In this document: positions 1 through 8,333 of the stretch, in pieces
Numbering within the stretch: position 1 is the stretch's first letter
Layout of the letters: every line of letters begins with the position of its first letter
Source of the DNA: Paraburkholderia adhaesiva
Lineage (GTDB): Bacteria; Pseudomonadota; Gammaproteobacteria; Burkholderiales; Burkholderiaceae
NCBI RefSeq assembly: GCF_021390575.1
Contig: NZ_JAJEJQ010000001.1
Coordinates: 2,208,501-2,272,500, forward strand
Direction: 5' to 3'
DNA: 64,000 nucleotides
Position numbers and translations under genes: made by a program
Notes under the pieces: generated by a model
Told to the model about the DNA's origin: nothing
What the model saw: only the letters and a program-made list of their open reading frames with translations
Databases searched by the model: none

Positions 1-89
1 TGGCGCGCCAGTTCGAGTGCAATCGCCCGACCGATGCCGCGCGAGGCACCCGTCACGATCGCTGCTTGATTATCGAGAGTCTTTTCCAT
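1..89 (-). CDS. fabG: 3-oxoacyl-ACP reductase FabG, N-terminal fragment (cut by window edge)
   Basis: Only the first 29 codons lie in the window. They read MEKTLDNQAAIVTGASRGIG and onward, with the TGxxxGIG nucleotide-binding motif that opens short-chain dehydrogenases of the FabG type. FabG reduces 3-oxoacyl-ACP with NADPH in fatty-acid elongation. It follows fabD by 49 bases on the same strand, the standard fabH-fabD-fabG order, so it is the promoter-distal end of the yceD-rpmF-plsX-fab operon. The rest, including the Ser-Tyr-Lys active site, lies outside the window. Identification relies on context as much as on the short sequence. Confidence 0.9.
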   Translation of the reverse strand, partial: MEKTLDNQAAIVTGASRGIGRAIALELAR

Positions 90-138
90 CGCTTGTATCC
101 GTTGCCAGTGTGACCCGGGTAACTGCTCCGCTAACTAC

Positions 139-1074
139 TCAGGCGGTCGCGAGCTTGAGCGCTTCTTCGAGCGACTTCGGGTCCGCCACCGAGGCGCCCA
201 CGAGGTTGCCGTCGATGCGCTTCGTGAGACCCGCGAGCACCTTGCCGGGGCCGCACTCTATCACGTGCGTGACGCCTTGAGCCGCGATTGCCTGTACGCA
301 CTCGACCCAGCGCACCGGACCCGCGGCCTGGCGAACCAGCGCGTCGCGGATCTTCGCGGGATCGGTTTCGAACGCCACGTCGACGTTATTCACGATGGGA
401 ATCACCGGTGCGTTGAGCGTCACGTTCGCGAGGTATTCGCGCAACTGGTCCGACGCAGGCTTGAGCAGCGACGAGTGGAACGGCGCCGAAACCGGCAGCG
501 GCAGCGCACGCTTCGCGCCCTTCGCCTTGGCAATCTCGCACGCTTTTTCGACCGCGGCCTTGTGGCCCGCGATCACGACCTGCGCCGGCGCGTTGAAGTT
601 CACGGCTTCGACTACGCCACCCGCGGCCGAGGCTTCTGCACAGACTGCGCGCACGGTGTCATCGTCGAGGCCGAGCACGGCGGCCATGCCGCCCTCGCCT
701 ACCGGCACCGCACTCTGCATCGCCTGCGCACGGAAGCGCACGAGCGGCACAGCGTCGCGAAACGCGAGCACGCCGGCAGCGACGAGCGCTGTGTATTCGC
801 CGAGGCTGTGGCCAGCGACGATCGCCGGCTGCGGGCCACCCGCCTGCTGCCAGGCACGATAGACCGCATAAGCGGCGCTCAGCATCACCGGCTGTGTGTT
901 GGTGGTGAGGTTCAGTTCATCGGCCGGGCCTTCGGCGATCAACTTGCCGAGATCCTGGTTCAGGGCATCGGAGGCTTCCTGCAGCGTTTCACGCACGATG
1001 GCGCTATCGGCAAAAACATCCAGCATGCCGACTGCCTGTGAGCCCTGGCCGGGAAAGACAAATGCGAATTTCAT
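139..1074 (-). CDS. fabD: malonyl-CoA:ACP transacylase FabD
   Basis: Transfers malonyl from CoA to acyl carrier protein, supplying the extender unit for fatty-acid synthesis in the cytoplasm. The protein (311 aa, normal for the family) opens with FAFVFPGQGSQ. The nucleophile lies in GHSLGEY (Ser90) and the partner histidine in SAPFHS (His200). The start chosen is the ATG at 1074, directly before the conserved N-terminus. An in-frame ATG seven codons upstream is possible but adds a tail without family match. It sits between fabH and fabG in the same transcript. Confidence 0.96.
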   Translation of the reverse strand: MKFAFVFPGQGSQAVGMLDVFADSAIVRETLQEASDALNQDLGKLIAEGPADELNLTTNTQPVMLSAAYAVYRAWQQAGGPQPAIVAGHSLGEYTALVAAGVLAFRDAVPLVRFRAQAMQSAVPVGEGGMAAVLGLDDDTVRAVCAEASAAGGVVEAVNFNAPAQVVIAGHKAAVEKACEIAKAKGAKRALPLPVSAPFHSSLLKPASDQLREYLANVTLNAPVIPIVNNVDVAFETDPAKIRDALVRQAAGPVRWVECVQAIAAQGVTHVIECGPGKVLAGLTKRIDGNLVGASVADPKSLEEALKLATA

Positions 1075-1177
1075 AACGACCCCAAATTCGTTCAATACAG
1101 ACGGGCGGCGCGCCGCAGCGAACCGCGCGCATTACGCGCGCTGGCAAGCAGGCGTGGCGCTACGCGCCCAGTCGAAA

Positions 1178-2167
1178 TCAATAACGGATGACAGAAGCGC
1201 CCCAGGTAAACCCACCGCCGACGCCTTCGATCAGCACGTTGTCGCCGCGCTTGACACGGCCGTCGCGCACTGCGACGTCCAATGCGAGCGGGATGGACGC
1301 CGCCGACGTGTTGCCGTGTTCGCCGACCGTGACGACCATGCGCTCGGCGGGGAGGCCGAGCTTGCGGCAGGTGCCCTGCATGATGCGGATGTTTGCCTGG
1401 TGCGGAATCAGCCAGTCGATCTGCTCGGGTTTGAGTTGTGCCTTTTCCAGCGCCTCGATGGCGACCTTCTCCAGCACGTTCACCGCAAGCTTGAACACGG
1501 CCTGACCGTCCATGTGCAGGAACGCGTTGCCAGCGACCACGCCACCACTCACATGGCCCGGCGTGCAGAGAATATGCGCGTAGCTGCCGTCTGCGTGGAG
1601 CGCGCTCGACAGCACGCCCGGCTTGTCGGATGCCTGCAGTACGATCGCGCCCGCGCCGTCGCCGAACAGCACGCACGTGGTGCGATCGTTGAAATCGAGG
1701 ATGCGCGAGAACGTCTCCGCGCCGACGATGAGCGCCGTGCGATGCTGTCCGCTGCGGATCAGACTGTCGGCGATCGAAACGGCGTAGGCAAAGCCCGCGC
1801 ACACAGCCTGGACGTCGAACGCCGCACCGTGATTGCGAATGCCAAGCTTGTTCTGCAGAAGGCAGGCAGTGCTCGGAAACACGAAATCGGGCGTGGACGT
1901 CGCGACGATGATCAGGTCGATCGACTGCGGGTCGACGTCGGCAGCCGCGATCGCGCGCTGCGAAGCGGCGAATGCGAGATCGCTCGTGGTGACGTCGGGC
2001 GCGGCAAAGTGGCGCGCGTGAATGCCCGTGCGGGCGACGATCCACTCATCGCTCGTCTCGACACCCTTCGCGGCGAGACGTTCAGCCAGCGCCTGATTGG
2101 TGACGCGATCAGGCGGAAGATAGCTGCCCGTGCCGAGTACGCGGGAAAATAGAGTCGGTTGAGTCAT
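1178..2167 (-). CDS. fabH: 3-oxoacyl-ACP synthase III FabH
   Basis: Condenses acetyl-CoA with malonyl-ACP to start each fatty-acid chain. The 329-aa protein has the full thiolase-fold triad: Cys123 in VCAGFAY, His256 in IPHQANIRI and Asn286 in GNTSAAS. The C-terminal GGGFTWG glycine loop is present. Its ATG overlaps the stop of plsX by one base (2167), so the two genes are translationally coupled. This matches the plsX-fabH order of E. coli and other proteobacteria. No unusual feature. Confidence 0.97.
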   Translation of the reverse strand: MTQPTLFSRVLGTGSYLPPDRVTNQALAERLAAKGVETSDEWIVARTGIHARHFAAPDVTTSDLAFAASQRAIAAADVDPQSIDLIIVATSTPDFVFPSTACLLQNKLGIRNHGAAFDVQAVCAGFAYAVSIADSLIRSGQHRTALIVGAETFSRILDFNDRTTCVLFGDGAGAIVLQASDKPGVLSSALHADGSYAHILCTPGHVSGGVVAGNAFLHMDGQAVFKLAVNVLEKVAIEALEKAQLKPEQIDWLIPHQANIRIMQGTCRKLGLPAERMVVTVGEHGNTSAASIPLALDVAVRDGRVKRGDNVLIEGVGGGFTWGASVIRY

Positions 2168-3270
2168 TATGCCTTCGGGGAAGATGCGGTTCCGGGCGGA
2201 ATTCCTCCCGGAAGCGGGTCGCCGGAATGGCTGCTGGGAGACGCGGCGGCCGCCCGTTCGAGCGATCCTGAGTTCTCGTCCATAGCGTGCGCGAGGCGTT
2301 CCAGCACGCCATTTTTGACGGCATCATACCCGCGTTTGATCGCCCACTCAAACGCGTAGGCGTCTGCGGAGCCGTGGCTTTTGATCACGACACTTTTCAG
2401 GCCGAGCAGCGCCGCGCCGTTGTACCGGCGATGGTCGAAACGTTTCCCGAAGCGCTTGAGCACGCGCATCGCTGCGAGCGCCATCAGCTTCGTGAGCCAC
2501 GAGCGGCTGAACTCTTCCCTGAGCGCATTGCTGAGCATCTGCGCGAGCCCCTCGGATGTCTTCAGCGCGACATTCCCAACGAAACCGTCACAGACGATAA
2601 CGTCGACGGTGCCCTTGTAAATGTCGTTGCCTTCCACATTACCGTAGAAGTTCAGCGTGCTTGCGCGCAGCAATTCACCCGCGCGCTTGATGGTGTCGTT
2701 GCCCTTGATGACCTCTTCGCCGATATTCAGGAGCCCGATGCTCGGGCGCTCCTTGCCTTCGAGCGCGGCGACGAGCGCATGGCCCATCTCCGCGAACTGG
2801 AGCAGGTGCTGCGGCTCGCAGTCGACGTTGGCGCCGAGATCGAGGACGGTGGTGTAACCAGTGGGCGTGGGCATCGCGGATGCGATGGCCGGGCGTTCGA
2901 TACCGGGCAGCGTCTTGAGCACGTAGCGCGACACGGCCATCAGCGCGCCGGTGTTGCCGGCGGACACGCAGGCCTGCGCCTCGCCGTCCTTCACGCGATT
3001 GAGCGCGACGCGCATCGACGAGTCTTTCTTCTTGCGCAGTGCGATCTCGACCGGGTCGTCCATTTCGACGACCTCGGTGGCGGGAACGATGGAGAGCGCA
3101 GGATTGTCCAGCGCCTTCAGCTTTTTCAACTGGGCGCGGATCGCCGTTTCGATACCGACGAGCATAAGACGCACATCGGGATGCAGACGGACGAAATTGA
3201 CTGCGGCAGGCACCGTCACGGACGGACCGTGGTCGCCTCCCATGCAATCAATCGTGAGCGTAACAGTCAT
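2167..3270 (-). CDS. plsX: phosphate acyltransferase PlsX
   Basis: Makes acyl-phosphate from acyl-ACP, feeding phospholipid synthesis. The 367-aa protein starts [16 protein letters not shown], the hallmark N-terminus of PlsX, and keeps the [10 protein letters not shown] and [11 protein letters not shown] blocks. The last roughly 35 residues (Ser/Pro/Gly-rich) extend past the catalytic domain and are common in Burkholderiaceae. It lies 138 bases downstream of rpmF, and a hairpin in that gap may modulate read-through. It is coupled to fabH by a one-base overlap. Confidence 0.96.
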   Translation of the reverse strand: MTVTLTIDCMGGDHGPSVTVPAAVNFVRLHPDVRLMLVGIETAIRAQLKKLKALDNPALSIVPATEVVEMDDPVEIALRKKKDSSMRVALNRVKDGEAQACVSAGNTGALMAVSRYVLKTLPGIERPAIASAMPTPTGYTTVLDLGANVDCEPQHLLQFAEMGHALVAALEGKERPSIGLLNIGEEVIKGNDTIKRAGELLRASTLNFYGNVEGNDIYKGTVDVIVCDGFVGNVALKTSEGLAQMLSNALREEFSRSWLTKLMALAAMRVLKRFGKRFDHRRYNGAALLGLKSVVIKSHGSADAYAFEWAIKRGYDAVKNGVLERLAHAMDENSGSLERAAAASPSSHSGDPLPGGIPPGTASSPKA

Positions 3271-3293
3271 GGAATGCGACGAATTTCAGGCAC

Positions 3294-3324
3294 AAAAAAG
3301 CGGCAGATAAATGCCGCCTTTTTT
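3294..3324 (-). terminator. hairpin with U-tract between rpmF and plsX (possible partial terminator)
   Basis: Twelve-base arms (3294-3305 and 3312-3323) separated by six bases form a GC-rich stem (GCGGCA/TGCCGC) flanked by A and T runs, with one mismatch. It lies in a transcript expected to continue into plsX, so it may be an attenuator that lets ribosomal-protein mRNA exceed fab mRNA. It could also be a full terminator, with a separate plsX promoter. The function is inferred from structure only. Confidence 0.55.
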
Positions 3325-3408
3325 GCCGAGCCAGAAGATTGTCAAGCGAACAGAATCGCCATGCACAGCACCGCGCGGTTCCCCACCTGGCGCCGCACAA
3401 TGCAACGA

Positions 3409-3588
3409 TTAATCGTTCTTGGTCTTGACGACTTTCTTGCCGCGGTAGTAGCCGTTCGGGCTGACGTGGTGACGCAGGTGCACTTCACCCGTGCTCGGCT
3501 CGACAGCCAGCGGAGCGCCCGTGAGGAAGTCGTGCGAGCGGTGCATGCCGCGCTTCGACGGCGACTTCTTGTTTTGTTGAACTGCCAT
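3409..3588 (-). CDS. rpmF: 50S ribosomal protein L32
   Basis: A 59-aa protein beginning [20 protein letters not shown] and ending VVKTKND, the typical L32 sequence. L32 is a small protein of the large ribosomal subunit. The zinc-binding cysteines found in some L32 forms are absent, so this is the C-minus form. A good Shine-Dalgarno sequence (AGGAG) lies six bases before the ATG. It sits between yceD and plsX, the classical order linking ribosome and membrane-lipid synthesis. Confidence 0.97.
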   Translation of the reverse strand: MAVQQNKKSPSKRGMHRSHDFLTGAPLAVEPSTGEVHLRHHVSPNGYYRGKKVVKTKND

Positions 3589-3686
3589 GATAACTCCTGA
3601 GAAATTTTGCGAATTCTATCACAGCCCGGTCCAGCGGCCGCCACCCTGGGGATGACCCGACGCCGGGACGAGGCCCACGTATCTAT

Positions 3687-3746
3687 AACTGCGCAAAACC
3701 GCGCTAAAACTGCGCGACTACTGCGCCAAACTACTGCGTCAATACT
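3687..3746. repeat. degenerate short repeats of ACTGCGC between rpmF and yceD
   Basis: In the 178-base gap between the yceD stop and the rpmF start there are about six imperfect copies of ACTGCGC (also CCGCGC and ACTGCGT), spaced by roughly 8-13 bases with A-rich linkers. No role can be assigned. Slippage-generated repeats or a protein-binding array are both possible. Confidence 0.5.
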
Positions 3747-3766
3747 GTCCGCCACCTGCGGCTGCT

Positions 3767-4453
3767 TCAGTGCTTGCCGCCGGGACTGTCCTTCTTCAGC
3801 GATTCGAGCGCCGCAAACGGGTTGACGCGCTCCTCCGCTTCGATTTCCTGCTCCGGCACATCGTCCACGGAATCCACGCCGTCCGCGCCGTCGGCACCCG
3901 AGGCAAGACTTTCGTGGACTTCCGGACAGACTTCGTGCTTCGGCACGAGCGGCAGCGCAAGCAACAGCTCCTCTTCGATCAAGTCGATGAGATCGAAATG
4001 GCGTGAGCCTACGATCACTTCGACTTCATCGTCGTCGAGCGGAAACTCGTCCGCCTCTTCTTCCGTCTGGACGATACGGAAGATAGGGTCAGCGTTGAAC
4101 GCCTGCTCACTGGGAGTGAGGCAACGCTGACACGTCAGCCATGCGGTACCGTGAATCGCGAGCCGCAGATATGGCTGCTGCCCCTCGGCGCCGTCGTCCT
4201 GCAATTCCGGCTGCGTGAAACCTGCCGCCTGCCACGTGAACACGGTGTCACGATCTGGCGCGTCGGCCGGAACTTCGTTTAACATGCGCGGCAGTTGCGA
4301 CAGACGCACTGCCCCTGCGGCCTCGCGACCGCTGCGCGCAAATTCGAAAATGTCGAGATCGCGCGGATTCAGCGACTCGATGGGGCCTGCGGGCTTGCCC
4401 GCCGGCTCAGTCCGCGCTGGTTCAGTCCGCGCTGGTTCAGTCCGTTCGGTCAT
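3767..4453 (-). CDS. yceD: YceD family protein (DUF177), first gene of the rpmF-plsX-fab operon
   Basis: A 228-aa acidic cytoplasmic protein of the DUF177/YceD family, which is almost always encoded just upstream of rpmF. The family has been linked to 23S rRNA or large-subunit maturation, but the reaction is not known. Family signs are the central CQRCL cysteine pair (in LTCQRCLTP) and the acidic DDDEVEVIVG block. The ATG at 4453 was chosen because an AGGAG lies six bases upstream. The N-terminus contains a short RTEPA repeat made by a 15-base DNA duplication, unlikely to matter for folding. Confidence 0.9.
   Translation of the reverse strand: MTERTEPARTEPARTEPAGKPAGPIESLNPRDLDIFEFARSGREAAGAVRLSQLPRMLNEVPADAPDRDTVFTWQAAGFTQPELQDDGAEGQQPYLRLAIHGTAWLTCQRCLTPSEQAFNADPIFRIVQTEEEADEFPLDDDEVEVIVGSRHFDLIDLIEEELLLALPLVPKHEVCPEVHESLASGADGADGVDSVDDVPEQEIEAEERVNPFAALESLKKDSPGGKH
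4411..4444. repeat. 15-base tandem duplication inside yceD
   Basis: The unit TCCGCGCTGGTTCAG occurs twice in a row (4411-4425, 4426-4440), followed by the first four bases of a third copy. It encodes the RTEPA repeat at the YceD N-terminus. The length is a multiple of three, so copy changes keep the frame. Confidence 0.85.
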
Positions 4454-4655
4454 GTGCGCTCCTGCTTCGAGGCGTTCAGTCGGCACGTGTCGCTACCACT
4501 TTCGCTTGCACAGTCGTCGCATAGAAGCAGACAAGGCCTGTAAGCTCCTGCGCCAGCGTGCTGGTTCGTTGCGGGTCCGTGCTGGTCGTGTGCACTGCGA
4601 TTTTGCGGACACACGGGGCAGCACGCGAAACGAGCGTACCGATGAAAAGCCTAAA

Positions 4656-4684
4656 ATCATATCGCCTTTGTCTTTACGAGTCAA
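4656..4684 (-). promoter_or_regulatory. sigma70 promoter for yceD-rpmF-plsX-fab operon
   Basis: On the minus strand TTGACT (4684-4679) and TATGAT (4661-4656) are separated by exactly 17 bases, one mismatch from consensus in each box. The start point would fall near 4649, giving an untranslated leader of about 196 bases before the yceD ATG. It lies in the 311-base divergent gap between yceD and maf (4454-4764). I see no other clear signal in that gap and no strong plus-strand promoter for maf. Confidence 0.72.
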
Positions 4685-4764
4685 ACACTTAACTGCACCG
4701 ATGCAAGTGCCTGTGCAGCTTCACTTTTCGGCTATCCGCCCCCGCTTTTTCTAACCGATCGACC

Positions 4765-5418
4765 ATGCAGGATTCCTCGCTCCCAAGTCCGGCCACGCCA
4801 GCCACTGCCGCCACAAGCCGGCCCGCCCTGATTCTCGCCTCCAGCTCGCGCTACCGCCGCGAACTGCTGGAGCGGCTACGCATTCCGTTTCAGACCACTG
4901 TGCCCGCCATCGACGAAACGCCGCTTGCCGGCGAGACGCCCGAAGCCACCGCGCTGCGTCTTGCCGCGGCAAAGGCCCGTGCCGTAGCCGCCGCCCTTCC
5001 GGCGACGGCAGGCCGCACGCTCGTGATCGGCTCGGATCAGGTCGCCACCTTCGACGGGCACCAGATCGGCAAGCCCGGCACGCACGAACGCGCCCTGGCC
5101 CAGTTGCAGTCGATGCGCGGCCGCGAGGTGTTGTTCCATAGTGCACTCAGTCTGCTCGATACCGCTACTGGCCAAACGGATACCGTCGACGTCGTGACGA
5201 AGGTGCGCTTTCGCGACCTGCCCGACGCGGCCCTCGACGCCTATCTGCGCGCCGAAGAACCCTATGACTGCGCGGGCAGCGCGAAATCGGAGGGACTCGG
5301 CATTGCACTGCTCGAAGCGATCGAGTCGGACGACCCCACCGCGCTGATCGGCTTGCCGCTGATCGCGCTCACGCGCATGCTGCTCGCCGCGGGCTATCCG
5401 CTGCTGGAGGCGCAATGA
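4765..5418 (+). CDS. maf: Maf family nucleotide pyrophosphatase (YceF-type)
   Basis: A 217-aa Maf/HAM1-like pyrophosphatase that hydrolyses non-canonical nucleotides. The E. coli ortholog by position (YceF, next to yceD and rluC) prefers 7-methyl-GTP. Motifs seen are LILASSSRYRRELL near residue 27, IDETP, the catalytic-region GSDQV and KPG. About 20 Ala/Pro/Ser-rich residues precede the domain. The stop overlaps the next ATG (ATGA), so it is coupled to the downstream methylase. Substrate choice is inferred from gene order, not from residues. Confidence 0.9.
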   Translation: MQDSSLPSPATPATAATSRPALILASSSRYRRELLERLRIPFQTTVPAIDETPLAGETPEATALRLAAAKARAVAAALPATAGRTLVIGSDQVATFDGHQIGKPGTHERALAQLQSMRGREVLFHSALSLLDTATGQTDTVDVVTKVRFRDLPDAALDAYLRAEEPYDCAGSAKSEGLGIALLEAIESDDPTALIGLPLIALTRMLLAAGYPLLEAQ

Positions 5419-6134
5419 CCGGCACGCTTTATCTGATTCCGAATACGCTCGGTGACGGCGACGAAGCCGCGCTCGCCGCCGTCCTGCCCGCGCCGGTGCG
5501 CGAGCGCGCGGGGACGCTCGCCAGCTATATCGGCGAAAACGCGAAGACGACGCGTGCGTTTCTGAAGCGCGTCGGTACCACGCGGCCGATCCAGGAAATC
5601 GAGATTCGCGAACTGAACGTCAACACGCCGGCCGGCGAGATCGACAAGCTGCTCGCGCCGCTTCTCGCCGGTATCGACACCGGACTCGTTTCCGAGGCGG
5701 GCGTGCCCGCCGTGGCCGACCCAGGCGCCCTGCTCGTGCGGCGCGCACACGAGCGCGGCATCAAGGTCGTGCCGCTCGTCGGGCCGAGTTCGATCCTGCT
5801 CGCGCTGATGGCTTCGGGCCTGAACGGCCAGAGCTTCGCGTTCCACGGCTATCTGCCCGTCGACGCCAACGAGCGTGCGAAAAAGCTGCGCGAACTGGAA
5901 CAGCACTCGCGTAAGGCAAAGCAGACGCAGATCTTCATCGAGACGCCGTATCGCAATCGCACGATGCTCGACGCACTGCTCAGCGCCTGCGCGCCTTCGA
6001 CGCTCGTGTGCGTCGCCGCCGACCTCACGCTGCCCACCGAGACGATTCAGAGCCGCACCGTGTCCGACTGGAAGAGGCACACCGGGCCGGATCTGCACAA
6101 GCGGCCAGCGATCTTCCTGCTGCTCGCCGTCTGA
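5415..6134 (+). CDS. RsmI-like SAM-dependent methyltransferase (tetrapyrrole methylase fold)
   Basis: A 239-aa protein starting TLYLIPNTLGDG, the counterpart of the RsmI opening, with VSEAGVPAVADPG and VVPLVGPSSILLAL matching the SAM-binding loops of the tetrapyrrole methylase fold. RsmI 2'-O-methylates C1402 of 16S rRNA. This protein is shorter than usual RsmI (about 280-300 aa), and its segment after the first strand diverges, so it is probably a paralog of unknown substrate. It is coupled to maf by a four-base overlap. A strong inverted repeat follows. Confidence 0.82.
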   Translation: MTGTLYLIPNTLGDGDEAALAAVLPAPVRERAGTLASYIGENAKTTRAFLKRVGTTRPIQEIEIRELNVNTPAGEIDKLLAPLLAGIDTGLVSEAGVPAVADPGALLVRRAHERGIKVVPLVGPSSILLALMASGLNGQSFAFHGYLPVDANERAKKLRELEQHSRKAKQTQIFIETPYRNRTMLDALLSACAPSTLVCVAADLTLPTETIQSRTVSDWKRHTGPDLHKRPAIFLLLAV

Positions 6135-6186
6135 GGGCGTGCATCCGCGGCCCGAAAACGGCCCCACACTGCAGCCTCAAAAACAC

Positions 6187-6219
6187 AACGGCCGCTTGCG
6201 CAATGCGTAAGCGGCCGTT
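6187..6219. terminator. bidirectional terminator between methylase and S49 peptidase genes
   Basis: An 11-base perfect inverted repeat (AACGGCCGCTT / AAGCGGCCGTT) with an 11-base loop lies between convergent genes ending at 6134 and 6238. Only a short T-run follows, so efficiency is uncertain, but position and symmetry fit a shared terminator. Confidence 0.7.
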
Positions 6220-6237
6220 CGTGGCACCACACGCGCG

Positions 6238-7242
6238 TTAGCGGACGACCTTCGTCCCGCCCAGAATCAACGCATGAACCGCCGCCGTACCCACGGCCGT
6301 GCCAAAGCGCTTCGCGATCCGGTCGGTCAAGCTCTGCTTGACGGTGTAATCGACCACATCGGGCGCCTTGATGATTTCGCGCGCGACGTAATCGGTATCG
6401 CCGTAGCCGTCCGCCAGCCCCAGTTCCACGCTCTTTTCGCCAGTCCAGAAAAGGCCCGAGAAGAGGTCGGGCGTCTCGTGCAGACGCTTGCCGCGGCCGG
6501 CCTTCACGGCGTCGATGAACTGCTGGTGGATCTGGTCGAGCATGGCCTGCGCGTGGGCGTCCATCTTCGGCGTATCCGGCGAGAACGGGTCGAAGAAGCC
6601 CTTGTTCTCGCCCGACGTGCGAAGCCGGCGCTGGACACCGAGCTTGTCCATCAGGCCGGTGAAGCCGAAACCGTCCATCAGCACGCCGATCGAGCCGACG
6701 ATGCTCGCCTTGTTCACATAGATCTTGTCGGCGGCGGCCGCGACGAAATAGCCGCCCGACGCGCACATGTCGCCGACCACGACGTAGAGGGGGATGGCCG
6801 GATACTTCGCGCGCAGTCGCTGGATCTCGCCGTTGATGATGCTCGCCTGGACCGGGCTGCCTCCCGGGCTGTCGATGTGCAGGATGACGCCGGCCGTGCC
6901 GTCGTCGTCGAACGCGCTCCGGAGTGCGGTGTCGATGTCCTCCGAATTCGCGTTCGTGTCGGCCCCGATTTCGCCATCAAGCGTCACGAGTGCCGTATGG
7001 CGCCCACCGTTTTCGACGCGTGCGCCGGACAGGTCCACCACGCTCCACGCGATCACCAGCAACACGAACAGAAACGCAAAGCGGAAAAAGATCTTCCAGC
7101 GCCGTGCGGCGCGCTGCTCGTTTACCGCGGCGAGCGCAATACGCTCCAGCGCGTCGCGCTCCCAGCCGGGCGCAGGCGCGTTGCGGTCCACCGAGACCGG
7201 ACGGGCCGGCTCGTTCGATTCAGGGGTCGGATTGTCGGACAT
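6238..7242 (-). CDS. S49 family signal-peptide peptidase (SppA-like, 36K type)
   Basis: A 334-aa membrane-anchored serine protease. Residues 1-50 are hydrophilic, a transmembrane helix spans about 51-69, and the S49 domain follows in the periplasm. The Ser-Lys dyad is visible: Ser162 in DMCASGGYF and Lys214 in SGENKGFFDP. The short single-domain length matches the SohB/SppA36 type rather than the 618-aa E. coli SppA. Such enzymes degrade cleaved signal peptides or membrane fragments. It is 15 bases downstream of the Rieske gene and likely cotranscribed with it. Confidence 0.92.
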   Translation of the reverse strand: MSDNPTPESNEPARPVSVDRNAPAPGWERDALERIALAAVNEQRAARRWKIFFRFAFLFVLLVIAWSVVDLSGARVENGGRHTALVTLDGEIGADTNANSEDIDTALRSAFDDDGTAGVILHIDSPGGSPVQASIINGEIQRLRAKYPAIPLYVVVGDMCASGGYFVAAAADKIYVNKASIVGSIGVLMDGFGFTGLMDKLGVQRRLRTSGENKGFFDPFSPDTPKMDAHAQAMLDQIHQQFIDAVKAGRGKRLHETPDLFSGLFWTGEKSVELGLADGYGDTDYVAREIIKAPDVVDYTVKQSLTDRIAKRFGTAVGTAAVHALILGGTKVVR

Positions 7243-7257
7243 GCGTGTGGTGGTTTG

Positions 7258-7650
7258 TCAGGTTTGTTGCGGACGCAGATCTTCGTCTGGCAGCCAGAAT
7301 ACCGCACGGCCATCGGGCGTGTCCCGTTCTTCAACACGCACGGGCCGCAGCCGCCCTCCGCGGCACGGACCGCCCACGCATTTGCCGGTGTCGGGCTCAT
7401 AAATCGCGCCGTGTGTCGCACACATCAGGTAGAGGCCCGAAGATTCGAAGAACTGCCCCTCCACCCAGTCAAGCTCCATGGGTACGTGGGCGCAGCGGTT
7501 CAGATAACCGAAGACCTCGCCGCCGTAACGCACGAAGAACACCACGGCATCGCCGCCCGAGTAGGTGACGTTCAGGCGGTGACCCATACCGCCTTCGAGC
7601 AATTCTTCCGCCGCGCAGACGCGCACCGGATCGATGGCCGTCGCGCTCAC
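7258..7650 (-). CDS. Rieske [2Fe-2S] protein
   Basis: A 130-aa soluble protein with one Rieske domain. Cluster ligands are Cys53/His55 (RCAHVP) and Cys77/His80 (MCATHG), at the normal spacing. No transmembrane segment or catalytic iron domain is present, so it resembles stand-alone Rieske ferredoxins or NirD-like proteins that pass electrons to partner oxidoreductases. The partner is not evident nearby. The start overlaps the stop of the HAD phosphatase gene by four bases (ATGA). The arrangement with the HAD and S49 genes recurs in Burkholderiaceae, but the functional link is unknown. Confidence 0.88.
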   Translation of the reverse strand: MSATAIDPVRVCAAEELLEGGMGHRLNVTYSGGDAVVFFVRYGGEVFGYLNRCAHVPMELDWVEGQFFESSGLYLMCATHGAIYEPDTGKCVGGPCRGGRLRPVRVEERDTPDGRAVFWLPDEDLRPQQT

Positions 7651-8306
7651 GCGTGTTCCCGTAGCCAGAGCGCGAGCGACGCGACGTCCGACGCGACGTA
7701 ACGCGGCGAGAGCGCTTCGAGCGAATCCGGCGAATGCGCTCCGTACCCCACGCCGACGCCTGCGACGCCAGCATTGATCGCCATCTGCAGGTCGTGCGTC
7801 GTATCGCCGATCATGAGCGTGCGGCCGTTATCCTGCCCGAGTTCGCGCGTCAGTTCGTGGAGCATTGCCGGATGCGGCTTCGAGAAGGTTTCGTCGGCGC
7901 AGCGCGTCCCGTCGAAGACGCTCGTCAGGCGCGCCTCGTCAAGTGCACGGTTCAGACCGACGCGGCTCTTGCCCGTCGCCACGGCCAGCAGGTAGCCGCG
8001 GTCGCGCAGCTCGGCCAGCATCTCGCGCACGCCGACGAAAAGCTCCGTCACCTCGCCCTTGGTGAGGTAGTGAAAGCGATACCGTTCGGCGAGGCGGGAA
8101 TAGTCGGCCGGATCGAGCGTCGGCGCGGCAATCTGCAGCGCTTCGCGCAAGCCGAGGCCGATCACGTAACTCGCAGCCTCGTCGCCGGGCACGGGCAAAC
8201 CCAGGTCGCGGCAGGCGGCCTGGATGCTGCGCGTGATATGGACGGTCGAATCCATCAGCGTGCCATCCCAATCGAACACGATCAGGTCAAATTGCTCTCG
8301 GGCCAT
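7647..8306 (-). CDS. HAD-family hydrolase (phosphoglycolate phosphatase-like)
   Basis: A 219-aa haloacid-dehalogenase phosphatase. Motif I is FDWDGTLMDS (Asp12, Asp14), motif II is VATGKS, and motif IV is MIGDTTHDLQMA near the C-terminus. An alpha-helical cap lies between motifs I and II as in Gph/PGPase enzymes. The substrate cannot be fixed from sequence: phosphoglycolate, pyrophosphate or nucleotides are candidates. The ATG at 8306 was preferred over one five codons upstream because AAGGA sits just before it. It follows rluC by 27 bases. Confidence 0.88.
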   Translation of the reverse strand: MAREQFDLIVFDWDGTLMDSTVHITRSIQAACRDLGLPVPGDEAASYVIGLGLREALQIAAPTLDPADYSRLAERYRFHYLTKGEVTELFVGVREMLAELRDRGYLLAVATGKSRVGLNRALDEARLTSVFDGTRCADETFSKPHPAMLHELTRELGQDNGRTLMIGDTTHDLQMAINAGVAGVGVGYGAHSPDSLEALSPRYVASDVASLALWLREHA

Positions 8307-8333
8307 GCGGTCCTTCTCCAATGCAATGTCGTT

